A stretch of 64,000 nucleotides of DNA, taken from positions 1-64,000 of the forward strand of contig JAIVFJ010000084.1 of the NCBI GenBank assembly GCA_025765615.1. The letters run 5' to 3'. The DNA is from Zopfochytrium polystomum (taxonomy: Eukaryota; Chytridiomycota; Chytridiomycetes; Chytridiales; Chytridiaceae). The notes under the pieces are model-generated. The model was not told the DNA's origin, ran no database searches, and saw nothing but the letters and a program-made list of their open reading frames with translations. Position numbers and translations under genes: made by a program. Numbering within the stretch: position 1 is the stretch's first letter; each line of letters begins with the position of its first letter. Positions 26,870-40,988 of this stretch are shown in pieces.

Positions 26870-29800
26870 CTATAAATGGTTTGCAACACGCAGCCGCACC
26901 TTTCTTTTTCGGACTCCATCCATATACTTGCGGGCCAAGTTTTCGCGGTCGGCTTTCTCACCGAGGTCCTCCAGTTCCTCTTTCGTCGTGGGCACCCAAA
27001 AAGGGTCTTGGTCCAACACGTCGAACCTATTTTGGAAGAGTTTAGGGACAGCAGATTCCAAATGGGGCGCCACTCACCCGCTGAAAATGAGCTGGGGGCT
27101 GGCGGATCCTCCAGTTCGCTTGCGAAGATCTGTTAACGTGGATATCAACATCAGTCAAGGTCACGTTGCTAGAGCAATGACCACTTACCGTCAGAGAAGC
27201 CGAAACTTTCTATAACAGGTATCAAAGCCTTGATCTGGAAGAACGGGGTTCCCTCCTTCATTTCCTCCGACAAAATCCGACCTCTCCTTTTCGCAAGAAC
27301 GGCATAGACTTTGCCGAGCACCTCCGCTATTTGGGGTGGTCAGTGTTACAATTTAAGGGTATTGCACGGCGCCTACATGGTGCTTGCAAATCGCAAGAGT
27401 ACATGGCAAGACCGAGCCGTGGTGACCAGCGCAAGAATGCCTGGCGGCACGCGTCGCGTGTGGTTGTGATAATCAGCCCAGAGAGAAGTGAAGCTTGCTT
27501 TGCTGCGTTATTTTTTTTCCCGAAAATGTCAATCTATAACTTTTCTTCATTTGTCCGCACTTACCGTCGTACGCCTCGACGTTGATCTTGAAATCCTCAA
27601 CAAAAAATGCAACACCTCGCATTGGCTCCGCGCAGAGAGGACCCGCTTGCGCTGCAAGCTGGAACCCCGTTTGAACAAAAGCTTCGTAGTCTTTGATCGA
27701 TCGACTCTGGAACTCTCTCTCGGCTTCCAATGCCAATCGAGCAGTGGCCGACTCCTCATCCACCTCTTTATCGTCTGAGGAGTCTGGTGCCGACGCGACG
27801 GCGGCATTGCGCTTTCCTCGCTTGGAGGAAGCTGATTGACTCCACCTGTGATGTGGGTAATCTCGATCAACAAATGTGCAGCAGCTTTTGGAATTTTGAT
27901 TTGACTTACGACGCTCGGGTGTAGTTCGGAACCGCGTTCACCAAAAGATTTGGTCCAACGTCTTTCGGTCCAAACGACCACAAACTTCAGTCGTATTAAG
28001 GAGTTGAAAGAAACTTCTTAGATGCTTACCGACTCCCGATATCAGCCCAAACTTCTTTCTCCACGGCCCATCCTTCCTTTACTGCAATTGCAAACTCGTG
28101 CTCCAGCTGGCTCAAAACATTCACTTTGTCTTGCCTGCGTGCTTCGGCAGATCCAGTATCCTCCTCTCTTGCAGCGGCTGGAAGCTCCGCGTCGTCAGTC
28201 AACCTCCGCAGAAGAGCTGCGTTTCCTTCAATGAAGGTGACAACGTTTGACGGAAGAGGTACAGCACGGATTTGAAGGGTCGCCAGTTTATTTGGTGTTG
28301 TCGCGATAACGGTCCCAAGTGAGGCAGATGATGGGGTGGGGTCAGCATCTCGATCACCGTTGTCTTCACTGGTATCATCTCGCACATCCTGGGTTGGATT
28401 GGACGGAAGACCAGCGGATCGCTCGTAACCTGTTCAGAGTAGTAAGGACGAAGGACAGGCAGATTTAGATTCTGGGTACCTCGGGGATTAATCGCAGGAT
28501 TCGCGGAAAGCGATTCTCTGAATGGCACAATTGGGGCAGACTCCTGTATCTCAATTTTCGCAAAACGTTCCCTCAAATCCTTCAGGCATCTCTGCAAAAA
28601 AGTTTAACATCTCAGTAAGTTGAAATCAGCTATTTTTTACCTGAAGGTGCAATTCTCCTGCTGTGACGACCACGTGCTCTCCAGTCTCTTGGACAAAGAC
28701 CTCCACGCATGGGTCCGACTGATTCAGGAGTTCTAAACCTTCGATTAACCGGGCCATTTCGCCTAAAATACAGCAATGGTAAGCATTTAAGAGGAGTGAA
28801 TGATCTTCGTACTTGGATTTTTGGGCTCCACAGCGACCCGAAGAATGGGAGGATCACCCTTGACCTTCGCAAAACTGGGACAATCCAGTGTGCTGCTAAG
28901 TGTTCCAGACTTCAGGAGCTTGCCCCCAAGGCCACCTACTCCGAAAATATTTCCTGCCGGTACTGCACTCAATTCGCTCAGTTCCCGTCCCATCATCAAG
29001 TATAGTTTCTCTACTTGAAGCTCTGACCAATGCAAGGGGTTGCCACTTTGGTCTCTTTGGTTCAGTGGGTCGTATTTTGGACCGAGGACATAGAGGGTCT
29101 GTCCGACCCGAACGGTGCCGCTGTAGCAGCGCGCGAACCCAATCAACGTTTCGCTTGGCTGATTGGCGTTCGCCGAATCATCAATCGAAGGTGTGTGTGT
29201 AGAAGGGGTCGGCGCTGCGGCCAGCGCGTGCAAAGACGCAGCATTGGCGTCGACTTTTGGAAGCTGCATACCTTCGGGTCCCACCGCTAAGGAGATTGCA
29301 CCGTTTCCTGAAGGCAAATCTGCTTGTGCGTTCCCTAAATTACTCATTTTGGCTGAAGCAGCCATCGCAGCAGCTCTCGCCCTTCTCGCATCGATTTCTT
29401 CGAGGCTCACAGCACCACCGGGCATCGCCTTTGAGGGTTTCGAAATTGCGCGTGAAGGCTTTGTCGACGGAAGCATATTTGTGGGAATGGCGTAAACTTT
29501 GCTGACGAAGGCTATTGTTTGCTCCGACTCGGCGTCGCAGCTCGCAAGCGCAGACTCGATTGATGCTGTTTTCGATCTGAGTGCGGGGTCTGAATCGAGA
29601 AAGAGGGAAACGCGTGAGGCTTGCGACGTTGCAGGAGGAGGAATAGCTTCGGTCACTGTCATTAGGGCAGTAGAGGCCAGAGGTAGCCATTGACTCATGA
29701 TTCCTTGCAGCAATCCGCGTGCATCCTTTGACTTGAGATCACGAGGGAGCATCTTCAGATTAAGCGCCTTGACTATCTTCTCCACCTTCTCTCTGTCACT

Positions 29801-31088
29801 GTCAAAGGAAGCGGTTGTCAAGATAGAATAATCACTGCAACCCATCTTACTTTGTTGTGGCGTCGTAGACAGCCCAAATATTTTCCAACGCAAACTGGAC
29901 AAAGAAGGGCTTCAGCGGTCGACCTTTAAGACCTTTCGGACCGATAGCACGTTTTGTTTTGGGATCCAGATAAAAGTCCCCCCACATGACCTTGCGTAGG
30001 GACTGAACTTTAACTCCAAGCTTTGAGGCGTAGATTTGGGCGAAGTTTTCGGTTCTGGTTCCATGGATGTGAGGCAATAGTCGCTAAAAGAAGGGCATCA
30101 CGCCAAAATTACCGGAATGCCCATCCGTCGATGGCACTAGCGAAGATCACATTTCCTCGATCGGGAGAAAAGTAAAAGTCTGAATCGTCACGGTCCTCCA
30201 ATTGCCAATCCTCTCCAGACGCGTCAATGTCATCACCGCCCCCACTGAGTCGCTCTTTCAGCTGCGCCATTCGCTCGTCATACTTCTTTGTATCGTCTGC
30301 CATCAGGTTCTCCATGTGAAACGTCCCCATGATCGCATTGACCTGCTCCAGTATCCCGTTTAAATGCGCGTACGCCTCGGTTGGGCTTAATTTAAGCTCT
30401 GTGATAAGCCGGTCCATCTTGTTTAATACTAAAATCGGCTGTATACCCTCAACCAGTGATTGTCGGAGCACAGTGTGGGTCTTTTTTAGGGCAACAGTTA
30501 AAGGAGGAGAAGTCACTTCACAACCTCTGGCTTACCTGCGTGCAAACTCCCTCCACACAATCGACCAGAACAAGGCAGCCATCACAAAGGCGCGAAGCAG
30601 TGGATACTTCGCTGGAGAAGTCAACATGACCGGGGGAATCGATGAGGTTTATGAGGAACTCGTCTTCGACGCTGGGTAGTCCCAAAGTAGCACCACGGTT
30701 GAAGTAAAGGGAGATGCCCGACGACTTCATCGTTATACCTCGTTCCTGCTCATCCTCCCGAGAGTCGAGATACCGCACCTTTCCCGCAAGTTTTGAGCTG
30801 ATGAATCCATTAGATGCGAGGAGGGAGTCGGATAAGGTAGTTTTCCCGTGATCTGGCGGGACCAATATGTATTGTGGGGTTTGCCATGACCACGGATCAT
30901 AGTGAAATTGTTAGAAACGGCAGCCAGGGCATGTATCCTTATGATCAGAGAGAGAGAGAGAGGAAAGGGGGGTGGAGGAAGGGGATGTGGATGAGAACAA
31001 GCGGGGACTCACCAACGTGGGCAACTATGCAAATGTTGCGTATGTTGGAGCGACGGGCTTGGAGGGCGGCAAGACGAGACACGTCCAT
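26870..31088 (-). CDS. EFL1: EFL1/Ria1 elongation-factor-like GTPase (60S maturation)
   Basis: Exons 31088-31013, 30852-30536, 30480-30113, 30054-29851, 29798-28813, 28762-28641, 28591-28430, 28388-28030, 27984-27910, 27845-27565, 27493-27377, 27326-27189, 27129-27078, 27026-26870; 1137 aa. EFL1 is an EF-2 paralogue that with Sdo1/SBDS releases eIF6 (Tif6) from cytoplasmic pre-60S subunits. Motifs: AHVDHGKTTL (P-loop, split by intron 1), RGITMKSS (switch I), [12 protein letters not shown] (switch II), NKMDRL (G4), SAIDGW (G5), then [29 protein letters not shown]-equivalent [14 protein letters not shown] and the closing DPFWVPTT. An EFL1-type low-complexity insertion lies at about residues 365-455. 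Both ends match known EFL1 proteins, so the model looks full length. Confidence 0.95.
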
Positions 31089-31953
31089 GTCAACGATGGC
31101 AAGGACCAAAAATTTGGACCTCCCATCTGGAGACTGGGGTGTCAAAGTGAACAGGTGTGAATTACTGTGGCAAGGAGGGGGTAAGGCCAAGCAAGGGCAC
31201 AGGCGCCGGCAAGCAAGCGCTGGAGGAGATCAAGCCAAGAAGACAGAAAGTCGCCTACCTGCCTGCCTGCCTGCCTGCCTGCCTGTCTGCCTGCCTGCGC
31301 GTTTGCTTTCGGCCGAGGGTGCCTTTTTTGGTCGCCACAAGATGGCGCGAGAGACAACGTTCCTGTTTTTTTTTGAATTGAAAAAATCAGAAATCTGGTG
31401 TGCTCCTTTTCCGCGGGCACCTTAGCCTGCGGATCTCGACGGTGATTGGTTGGCCCGCCAACTGCCATGCTTGATTCAAAAAGATAAACAGACAAGCCAA
31501 AGAGACAACACGGGCAGGAAGACGGGGCAGACAGAGAGGGAGCGGACTGGCCGTTCGGTCTGTCGGAAGGCCGGCCAAAGGAACCCGACGACCCCCCCCG
31601 CCGACACAAATCTTGAACTAAAACGACACGGGAAAAAAAGGGAGGAAGAAACAAACGGGACGGGACCACCGTCAATATTAATAAACAAACGAGAAGAAGT
31701 GAATATAAATACTCCGCTCTTGCCACGCACACGATATTCTCTCCTCACACCCAACCGACTGCCCCACTCAATCAATCATTCATATCATTCATTCATCGGG
31801 GTGCACCATCATCACTCGCACACACACACACACACACAAGCACACACACACACACACACACACACACGCGCACTCGAACGGTCTCATCAATCGGCGAGTC
31901 CTCCTCCCCCCGCTTATCGAAAGACTTGTCCAGCAGCAGCTAGCTCGACCACG
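31089..31953. promoter_or_regulatory. Divergent EFL1/NHA1 intergenic region with simple repeats
   Basis: 865 bp between divergent starts. It contains a (TGCC)n tract at about 31257-31298 and a (CA)n tract at 31819-31868, the latter about 90 bp before the antiporter ATG and so probably in its 5' UTR. ORFs through the repeats are artefacts. Confidence 0.55.
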
Positions 31954-34614
31954 ATGGCTGGCGGCGATGAATGGGACATGCTAATAATTGAGCACGAGTC
32001 GCTCAAAACGACACACACCCTCTACCTCTTGCTGGGCGCCTTCATATGCGCCTACGGTCTCGTCAGTCTAGCCATCAAAGAGCGTCTGTACATGAGCGAA
32101 GGTGTGTTTAACTCGTCCGTCGCGTCCTTGCTAATCCGCGGTGTCACTCTCGCGTTCGATCGTTCTCATTCTGTACCGCAACCCGAATGCCTCCCATTCT
32201 TTCTGCCGCCACAGCCATGGTTTGTCGATGATCACCCCTGTTTTTGTTTATTGTTTCTTCCGTTCAAAGCCGAGACGCCACAGGTTGGCCCTCACACAAA
32301 CCCAACCTCTTTCACGCCAGGTTGCCGTGATTGTCGGTATTCTCATCGGCCCTCTCGTTGGGAAGCTCTTGATCGCCCACGATGTATTTGGCGAAAGCTA
32401 CGACACCGTCACCATGGAGTTTACCAGATTGGTCGTCGTCCTCCAATGTATGGCCTGCGGCATCGATCTGCCAGGGTATGTCCATCACCATTTGCCACCT
32501 GGGTTTAACCCTTTGACAGAAACTACCTCTGGCGCGAAAAAACGTCGGTACTAGTCCTGATCGGTCCCGTGATGATAGTTATGTGGCTGGTCGCAGCAGT
32601 GGGGATTTATGTGATCACGGGGATTCCATTTGTATGTTACATCGATATCACCCGAAATTCTAATGCGCACTTCTGCATCTGAAAGTTGGAGGCTCTCATG
32701 ATCTCCGCTTGTTTAACACCAACAGATCCGGTTCTCGCGAACAGCATCGTGAAAGGTCGATACGCCGAGGCGCATATTCCGCTGAACGTTCGATTGCTTC
32801 TTGCGGCAGAAAGGTGTGACAAACCCGCCAATGCCATACAATACTGGCTCTAACAAATTGTCGACAGCGGGGCTAATGATGGCCTTGGCACTCCCATCCT
32901 CCTCTTTGCCATTTACTTGCTGCGAAAGGTAAGCTTCTTGTTCCCATCATCGGGTTGCCTTATTTTTGACCGAAAACAGGCCAATACAGGAATGGCGATC
33001 GGCCAGTGGTTTTACCGTATCGTTCTTTACCAAGTTGGAGTTGCAGCTGCTGTGGGCGTGGTAACCGCTTACGTTGCGAGAAAGCTTTTAAAACTTGCGG
33101 AGAGAAACGGTCTTATAGACAAAGAAAGCCTGTTGTCGTTCTCCATCTCACTGGCGGTATGTAATTCTGGAGTCTTGTGATGTATCGTCCTCGATCTCAG
33201 CTTGCCTGCTCACAAAGTGCTGACCTGCGTAGCTTCTCATTATGGGAATTTGTGCCTTCCTAGGTGTTGACGATGTCCTGGCTGTGTTCATCGCCGGCAA
33301 TGTTCTGACTTGGGTGAGTTCGTGGCATTTTGTTCAAATTCGTTCTAAACACGTTTGTTCGATTTCAGGACTCCTGGTTCAACGAAAAGATCAAGGAATC
33401 CCACTTCCAGGCTGTTTTGGATGCTCTGCTCAACCTTGCTTTCTTCATCTACGTTGGAGCCACCATCCCTTGGTCGTCGTTCGGCTCCACACCCGAGCTT
33501 CAAGTATGGAAGCTCGTACTACTCGCTATCTGGATCCTTGTTCTTCGTCGAGTGCCGATCGTTTTGCTGCTGCAACGGTGGATCCCGGCGCTAAAGTCAC
33601 CCATGGAGGCGCTGTTCGCGGGCGTAAGTCTCTCTAATATCCACAATGTTGTTATAATAATCTCCTGCATTTCAGTGGTTCGGTCCCATTGGTGCAGATG
33701 CAATCTTTTACTCTCAGATTGCCATTGTATTTTTTGGAGCAGACCGCAATCCCATGGTTCCAATCTGCTGCTTCATTATTCTCAGCTCGGTGGCGATTCA
33801 CGGCGGTACGGTCGCGTTCTTCAACATGTCACTGGCCCGGACGCAGACCTATCAGAACTGGGCACAAGCGCCCCTGGCTCGGACAGCATCAGGCGACGGA
33901 CTGTCTTTCATGCGATTCCCCAGCAACGGAAGCTCATCTCTGAGGCGGGGAGGGACAGAGGGTCAACTTCCCACAGGAGCCCCCGCTCTGGAACGAGCCC
34001 CAGGATTTTTCAGCGGATGGCTCACTTCAAGTGCCACTGCAGGCGAAGGCCGTCCTGCTTTCGGCTGGGGACCGCGCGGAGAACTTCAGCGGCCGGAAAT
34101 TCGGGTCATGCTGCCTCACCTGATGGGATCTTCAAACGAGCTGCCAAGGCCGACGGACGAAGAGTCGGGGCCATTGGAAATAGCGGCACAAGAGATGACC
34201 TCTATTGCTCCTGCAAGAATGGATTTTCTTGCCGCAGGGGTCGGTTCTTCGGGAACAGTTGATACGTTGGAAATCGCAACAGAGTCCAGCAATGGCCACG
34301 TTAACGACAAGGTCGTCGATTTGATTGAAGAGGGGTCTATCGGCGTGATCCCATCAGAAGAGGACGCGGCAGCCGAAGTACGAACTGTGACAGAGGACGC
34401 CGGCGTCCATTGGCCGGACTCCGCAGCCTCCACATCCTCAACGGACGTGCTCCCACCGGAAGCAAGTGAAACTCGCACTGGGGATGACAGTGACGACCGG
34501 CCCGGACGCCAACGCGTAAATCTCCCGGCCTCAGGGACGCCGCCCTTGATTTCCTCGTTGCGCTTGGAGCAGCGGGAGAGAAGCTCCTCGCGGGGAAGTG
34601 TACGCTTCGCCTGA
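31954..34614 (+). CDS. NHA1: Plasma-membrane Na+(K+)/H+ antiporter, Nha1/Sod2 type
   Basis: Exons 31954-32101, 32270-32283, 32321-32475, 32520-32631, 32686-32813, 32868-32928, 32980-33156, 33233-33313, 33369-33623, 33676-34614; 689 aa. The protein should export Na+ or K+ in exchange for H+ across the plasma membrane. About twelve hydrophobic segments fill residues 20-430. The family core is clear: TPTDPVLANSIVKG, AESGANDGLGTP with the paired acidic ND site, AVFIAGN, and FFIYVGATIPWSSF. A hydrophilic tail of about 240 residues follows, rich in Ser, Thr and acidic residues, as in fungal Nha1. Exon 2 is only 14 bp; it is inferred because it joins YMSEAETPQ to VAVIVGILIGP in frame, and is the least certain part. 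Divergent from EFL1. Confidence 0.92.
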
Positions 34615-34852
34615 TATGTCCTTTTTATTGAACCCTTGTACTTCATGCAATGCCTGTTGATTACCAATGCGAAGTTTTCTTTTTAGCCTCGTCTGTTTGC
34701 TGTTTGCCTTTTTTATGTACTTCCCCTTCCTTCTCGTGGATCACTACAGACACCTTGGTGGGGGCAGTTTCACTTTTTGCACCTCGTGTTTTTTATTTTT
34801 TATTTTTTATCTGTTCAAGGAAGGACCCACTGACGGTCCCAGTGTTTTCTGC

Positions 34853-34858
34853 AATAAA
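34853..34858 (+). terminator. Poly(A) signal candidate of NHA1
   Basis: AATAAA about 240 bp after the antiporter stop, on the right strand and in T-rich surroundings. No other candidate is nearer. Confidence 0.45.
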
Positions 34859-37800
34859 CCCAAAGAATGGCTGATAATGGCCGGACATCTCTTCTTTCTC
34901 CGTCGGTGACTGCAAGGGTGCAACAACCTCATAAAACAAAGTGGACCAGATTCTGAAGAAAAGTTGCCGTCACTGCTCCATCCAGGCTGCATATCGACAC
35001 TGAACAACGTGCAGGACGCTCTGTTACGCTTTCCACTGCGCATGCAAGCAACAGTCAACCAGCAAGAAAACCATTATGCAGTCGTCCAGTGACGGATTTG
35101 CATTGGAACTAAAGTGGCGATAAAAAAGATGGGAAGAAAAAGCCCAGACGAAGCCGGACGGAAAACGATTCGGAGTTTGTTGAATCTCCGACCAAAATCG
35201 AAAAACACACTCGACATGGCTGGTCTTTGCAGAGGCACCAATTTGTTAAGGATTGCTCGAGCTCAAACCGCCCTGCAACAACACCGCGCCCGGCCTCATA
35301 CACCGCCTAGCGTCCACACTTCGGAAGTGGCGAAGGATCCACTGCCTCCACGCAAAGTAATCCTCGGATCCTGTCCCCTCCTGATTAGTTGGTAAACCCC
35401 ATTCTTTCCTTGAGTTTGCGGTGAAGGCGGAGCGGGGAGAGACCGACCCCAGTCTCTTCCAGGGTTTCTGAGCATCCGTCTCACCCCAGTCTTTCTCCGG
35501 AATTCCAGTCCGGTTGCAAATTTTGGTGTGGGGTTGGTGCAAGGTCCTTCGACTTCCCCACAACGCACAACCCAGCTCGGCGAGCCCGCAACGCGACCGC
35601 ACACCGCATCGTCGCCTTCGACGATAGGCAGCGGCGTGAGCTGACCTGCTGATTGGTTGGGCCCACTTCCCCCATCCTCACCAAACCTGAGCGGACGGCT
35701 CGTCCACAACTCCAAAACGCGAGCACTTTCCGAGCGCTTTTCACGAGCGCGATTCCGACCGCGTTCACTCTGGGAGGTTGAGAGAAGATCCTGCGTTTGC
35801 GCTGGACGAAGTGGTTCCTTTGGCGGCGAGTCATACCACTTCTGATGGTACGACGTTCATGAGCGCTGCCTCAACCGTTCACCATCGAAGCGTTTTAGAA
35901 CTTACCGCTCACTTGCCCTATGATCCCTCCCCGACAAGGATGGAGCCATTTCAACAAAAGAAGAAGAAGCACAGAGACAGCGCACATCACAATCTTTCAT
36001 CGCTTGTTTCGCGAGCATAGAAAAGCTTCGTCAACCTGGCACTAGAATCCGACGATCCGTGCGTCGATTTCACTTATCAATAATGGAGTGGCTGGCTCCA
36101 GCGGGTCTGAACTAGATCGCAATGAGAATTCCTGTCCGCTTGCGGATTGTTCTCAACGAAAGAGAGAAGAGCATATCCGGGCCCGAAGAACATCGGTGCA
36201 CCCGATGTGCGCTTCAAACTTTCTCTATGAGAGTGCACAGCACGCTTGAGATCGTAACTCGTGGGTGGAGTGTTTGACAAGGTTGAATCTGAAGGCTCAA
36301 GGCTTTCACGTCCGAACATGTCGCGAGCAACACCAAGATGGAAAGCACCATTCCGCGCCTCCACGTCGCTGCAACCACACGATGACTGCGACAGAGACGG
36401 GGACAGAAGTGCTTTGCAGGTCGGTAAGAAGGAGTTTCACGTTCTACGGTAGAAACCTTCAGAACCGTATCTATTCGGTAGCAAGAGTGTCGCATGTGGA
36501 AAAGGGTTGAGCAAGAGGGCGATATCCGAACGACGCGCTTCGTTCAAGTGTTGCTAGTTGCTTGCCGAGGACTTCCGTCCGTGTGACAGCTTCTATGTTA
36601 GAATGCAACACACTCTGTCCCATCCGTCGCCACCAACCACTTGCTGGCCACAGAGAGGGAGACTCGACACTCTGACCGCAGTGAAGTGCTGATGGTGTCG
36701 AGGGACCGGAACAGAGGGAGATTTGGGCTGGGTGTCGGGGCTGACTGGCCGGGTAGGAGATTCGGGGCGAACAGTGGGGAGGGTGTTGAAGAAGTAGCAC
36801 TGTCCGAAAGGCGAAACACGTGAGCCCACTACGTGCTGGCACTTGTATGTGCCTCTCGCCCTCTGTGTCGCTCGCTACCCTCGCTACCGACTCTCTGTCT
36901 CTGCCGGTGTGCGGAAAGAACGAACAACCCAAATTGGTGTTGTCCAAACCCGACAAAGCACACGCGCCGCTGTTGGGCAAGAGAGGGCAGAGCCTGTCGG
37001 AGCCGGTCTCTCACACACAGTCACCTTTAACGGTTCGGAGCTTGAATTTGCAAAAGCCTACTCCTGACCGGACAGCCCGACTTCAACTTCGTCCGACCCT
37101 GCCATCCCATGTTGCCACCGAAGCATCCCACTACCGTTCCATTTTGTCCACCCGGGCCTGGTGACACTTCTTCCCGCCTCTCAGCCCACACTTCCACGCG
37201 TCTACCCACTTCCTCCTGCGCCCACTTGACGAAGAGCCCCGGTGAACTGAGACGTTCCGGTCGGGTCCAGTCTTCGTTCACCTGGCGTTCTCAACCCCAA
37301 CCCACCGTCTTCCCGTTCCCGCTTCTCACTGAAGCGGGCAGGTGGCCGTGTGTCGCCCACAAACCGACTCAACCCTTCTCAGCTGAGTGCCTCGGGCCGT
37401 GCTGTCCCACCCTTTCCTCACCCCGCACAGCCTCTTCCTTCTGGAGAAATAGTTGCGTCGTTTCACTGCACAAAGCGAGTTCCCTTCTAACTACTGGCTC
37501 TTTGCTTCGTCCACCTCCCCTCATCACTTTCAGGTATTAATTAAAGGGATCTTGTCTTTCGCCGGGCGCGCAAACCTCAGGAAACCGTCGCCCAGGACGG
37601 TAGAGGAAGGCGTGACGCGTTTTCTTGGTTCACTTCGACATCCTTTGACGCTTCCCTTTTCCCGAAAAACTACAGGCTTACGCGTTCCGCAAGGACGGTC
37701 ACTGGCCCCGGTTGACCGACGGCGGCAACCGCAACATCAACATCGACGATGACGAGGACCTGTTCATCGAGTTCCTCGGCAAGCGACCGGACGGGCGGGC

Positions 37801-39608
37801 GCACTAGCGGTTTGTCGACCAGAATGAAAAGCGTAAGCGCAAGGTAAGAACGCATTTCCATTTCAACTCCTCCATCTTGCTTTATTTTCTAACCTTCTTC
37901 GTGCTTTATTCTTTCTCGCAACAGGTTCCACCCTCCACCGAGCGCGAACAGTTTCTGCGGCCCAGTTATCGACAAGCCGGTCGTAGCAGACGAAACCCCG
38001 TCCAGGTGGATGTTACAAGCCGACAAGCTCATCGGGCCGTGCCCGGAACCGCTGCGATGCGACCCGCCCCTCAAGACGAGAGAGGCAACCCAAGCAACTC
38101 ATTCTCTGACCGCTTGGTGGTCGGACTCCTCACCGCTGCCGTTCTTGCGGTCGTGTTGGTGCAGCTTTGGCGCTGGCTAGAGATTGTCGCAGGCCCTCTC
38201 GCCTCCATCGCCGCCGCCATCGCCGACGAGTTCGTCTTCCGCGCCGCCCTGCCCCTGCGACCACGCTCATGTTGCCGGCCTTCTCGCCATCCTCGCCGTC
38301 CACCGCCGCGGTCGCAGCAGCCCCACTACTGCCGCCCGCGTGGTCGTTGCTATGACCACGCCCCCAACCCGTATGACGGACATTTCGATAGCCATTGAGA
38401 CCGCCAAAGGAAGAAGTCGTTGTTCAATTATTCGAGAGGCTTTGTGCTCTCGCTTCCCTGGTAAATGGGTCAAAGGCTTTTGAAATTTGCCAACCCGAGG
38501 CCAAAGAGCAAATAATGTTGGAAGGCAGCGAAGGTCATTTTGAGAGGGCCGGTCACCGTCACTCTGTCTCTCCACTCTTAATTACATCTGTTGAAGCAAG
38601 GAAACCAAATCAAAGCACTGTAAATACATATGTATAAAGGCATCCGTAACAGTGCGTGTCCCTCAGCAAACTTACTTCTCTTGGTCAGGGCGGCCACCCA
38701 CTTCCACTCACGCCTGAACTGGAGATGCACGGCTCTGGATTCCTTGTTTCTGCCCGGCCCTGATGGTGATTCCACCTCCACGACCATCCAACGCCGTCAG
38801 TCCACACCGTCACTCTTGGCCTTTTTTGAGTATTATGAAGGTGACGCTATGAGGCCATGAACCAGTGAACCTTTGACCAGCCTCTACCCACGCACTCGTA
38901 TTTCTATGGCTGCGTTTGTCAGAGTCGTGGAACATCACCCAGGTTGAAGATTCGAGGCTCGCATTAGGTGTACCAGCAATATGCCGTTCAACTTTCGGAG
39001 TCACTGTGGAGTCGAGTTTGCTGTCCGGTCGCTTTGCCCCATCGACTGGTTCTCGCCATCGTATTCCCATACTACCCGCACAAACACAGTGCGCCGCGAA
39101 GCGTTCACGAAAATGCTGAAGATGCAACCACCTGCGACAATGTAACCTTCGATTCAAGGCAGTCTTTCTCCTCCATGGAGGTGCAAAACAATAAAGATTT
39201 TGAAGGAGACTTCCAAAATGAACGACTTTCAAATGTTCCACTAATGCAGTCAAATGTGAGGTTTTCGTCGTTTGCGAGGTTTAGTGAAGCCAAGAGGTGG
39301 GCAACAGTATCCTTTCGTGTTAATCCAAGTGTTTGGAACCAACTCTGCCGATGCCTAGGCTGCTGCCTCTTTCGAAATGCTGGTTTTTAGAGTTCTTCAC
39401 TGGTTGTTTTTGAATAGACGAGGGTCCCCTCCGAAAGGGATCACCAGATCACCATCGTCGCGGCGGGCCTCCCCGTTTCGGCTCCTCACACGTGTGCGAG
39501 CGTGTTGTGCGTGGTGCGTGCGCCACGCCACACTTTTTGCAGTTTGTGCTGTGCTGCCGATCTGGGTGTGGGCAATTTTGTGATTTCAACAAAACCAAAC
39601 CAACAGAC
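34859..39608. other. Gene-poor interval
   Basis: 4.7 kb where I cannot support a gene. Many overlapping ORFs exist on both strands, but none has recognisable motifs, coherent splice signals or homologous context. Part of it (36.5-38.4 kb) is GC-rich with a strong C bias on the plus strand. It could hold lineage-specific genes, non-coding transcripts or decayed mobile DNA. Confidence 0.4.
37678..38398 (+). pseudogene. Possible broken gene fragment, family unknown
   Basis: A coding-like piece reads YAFRKDGHWPRLTDG, then a strongly acidic NINIDDDEDLF, and stops at TAG (37805-37807). The same frame continues sensibly after it to a plausible intron (GTAAGA at about 37844, AACAG at about 37924). 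The next block has one hydrophobic helix (LVVGLLTAAVLAVVLVQLW). I do not recognise it. The internal stop suggests decay; chance cannot be excluded. Confidence 0.25.
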
Positions 39609-40626
<1,018 letters not shown>

Positions 40627-40988
40627 GCGGGTAGCAGTGAATCTGGTCGCTGCCGATGATGGATTGTTTGTCAAGGCCGACTGTGCTCGTGGATGGGGAC
40701 TTCCGTGGGTGCCTGTCTTTGAGGTGGTGCTGGGTTTGGTTCTGTTGGTGTTGCTCGTTCAACCCAAATAAGAGAGAGATACTTCGTTGTAACGCGAACG
40801 CCAGAGTTTGAGAGTTTGGGGCATTTCTGAGGTGAAGATGGAGAAGCCCATTACAGAATTGACTTGGCAAGATCGCGATTGCTTGTTCTCCCCCTGAACT
40901 TCGCCGTCGCTGTGGAACGACTGAGCACCAAGCACCGATCACCAAAACCGCGCCTAATCGGCCGAGAGGAGACTGTGAAGCGGCACAC
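40627..40988. other. Spacer eL18/JmjC
   Basis: 362 bp covering the eL18 3' UTR and the promoter of the next gene on the same strand. No additional ORF is supported. Confidence 0.4.

Noticed and set aside
31142..31732. 196-aa minus-strand ORF with AGRQ-type repeats
   Set aside because: It is a read-through of the (TGCC)n microsatellite in the divergent promoter.
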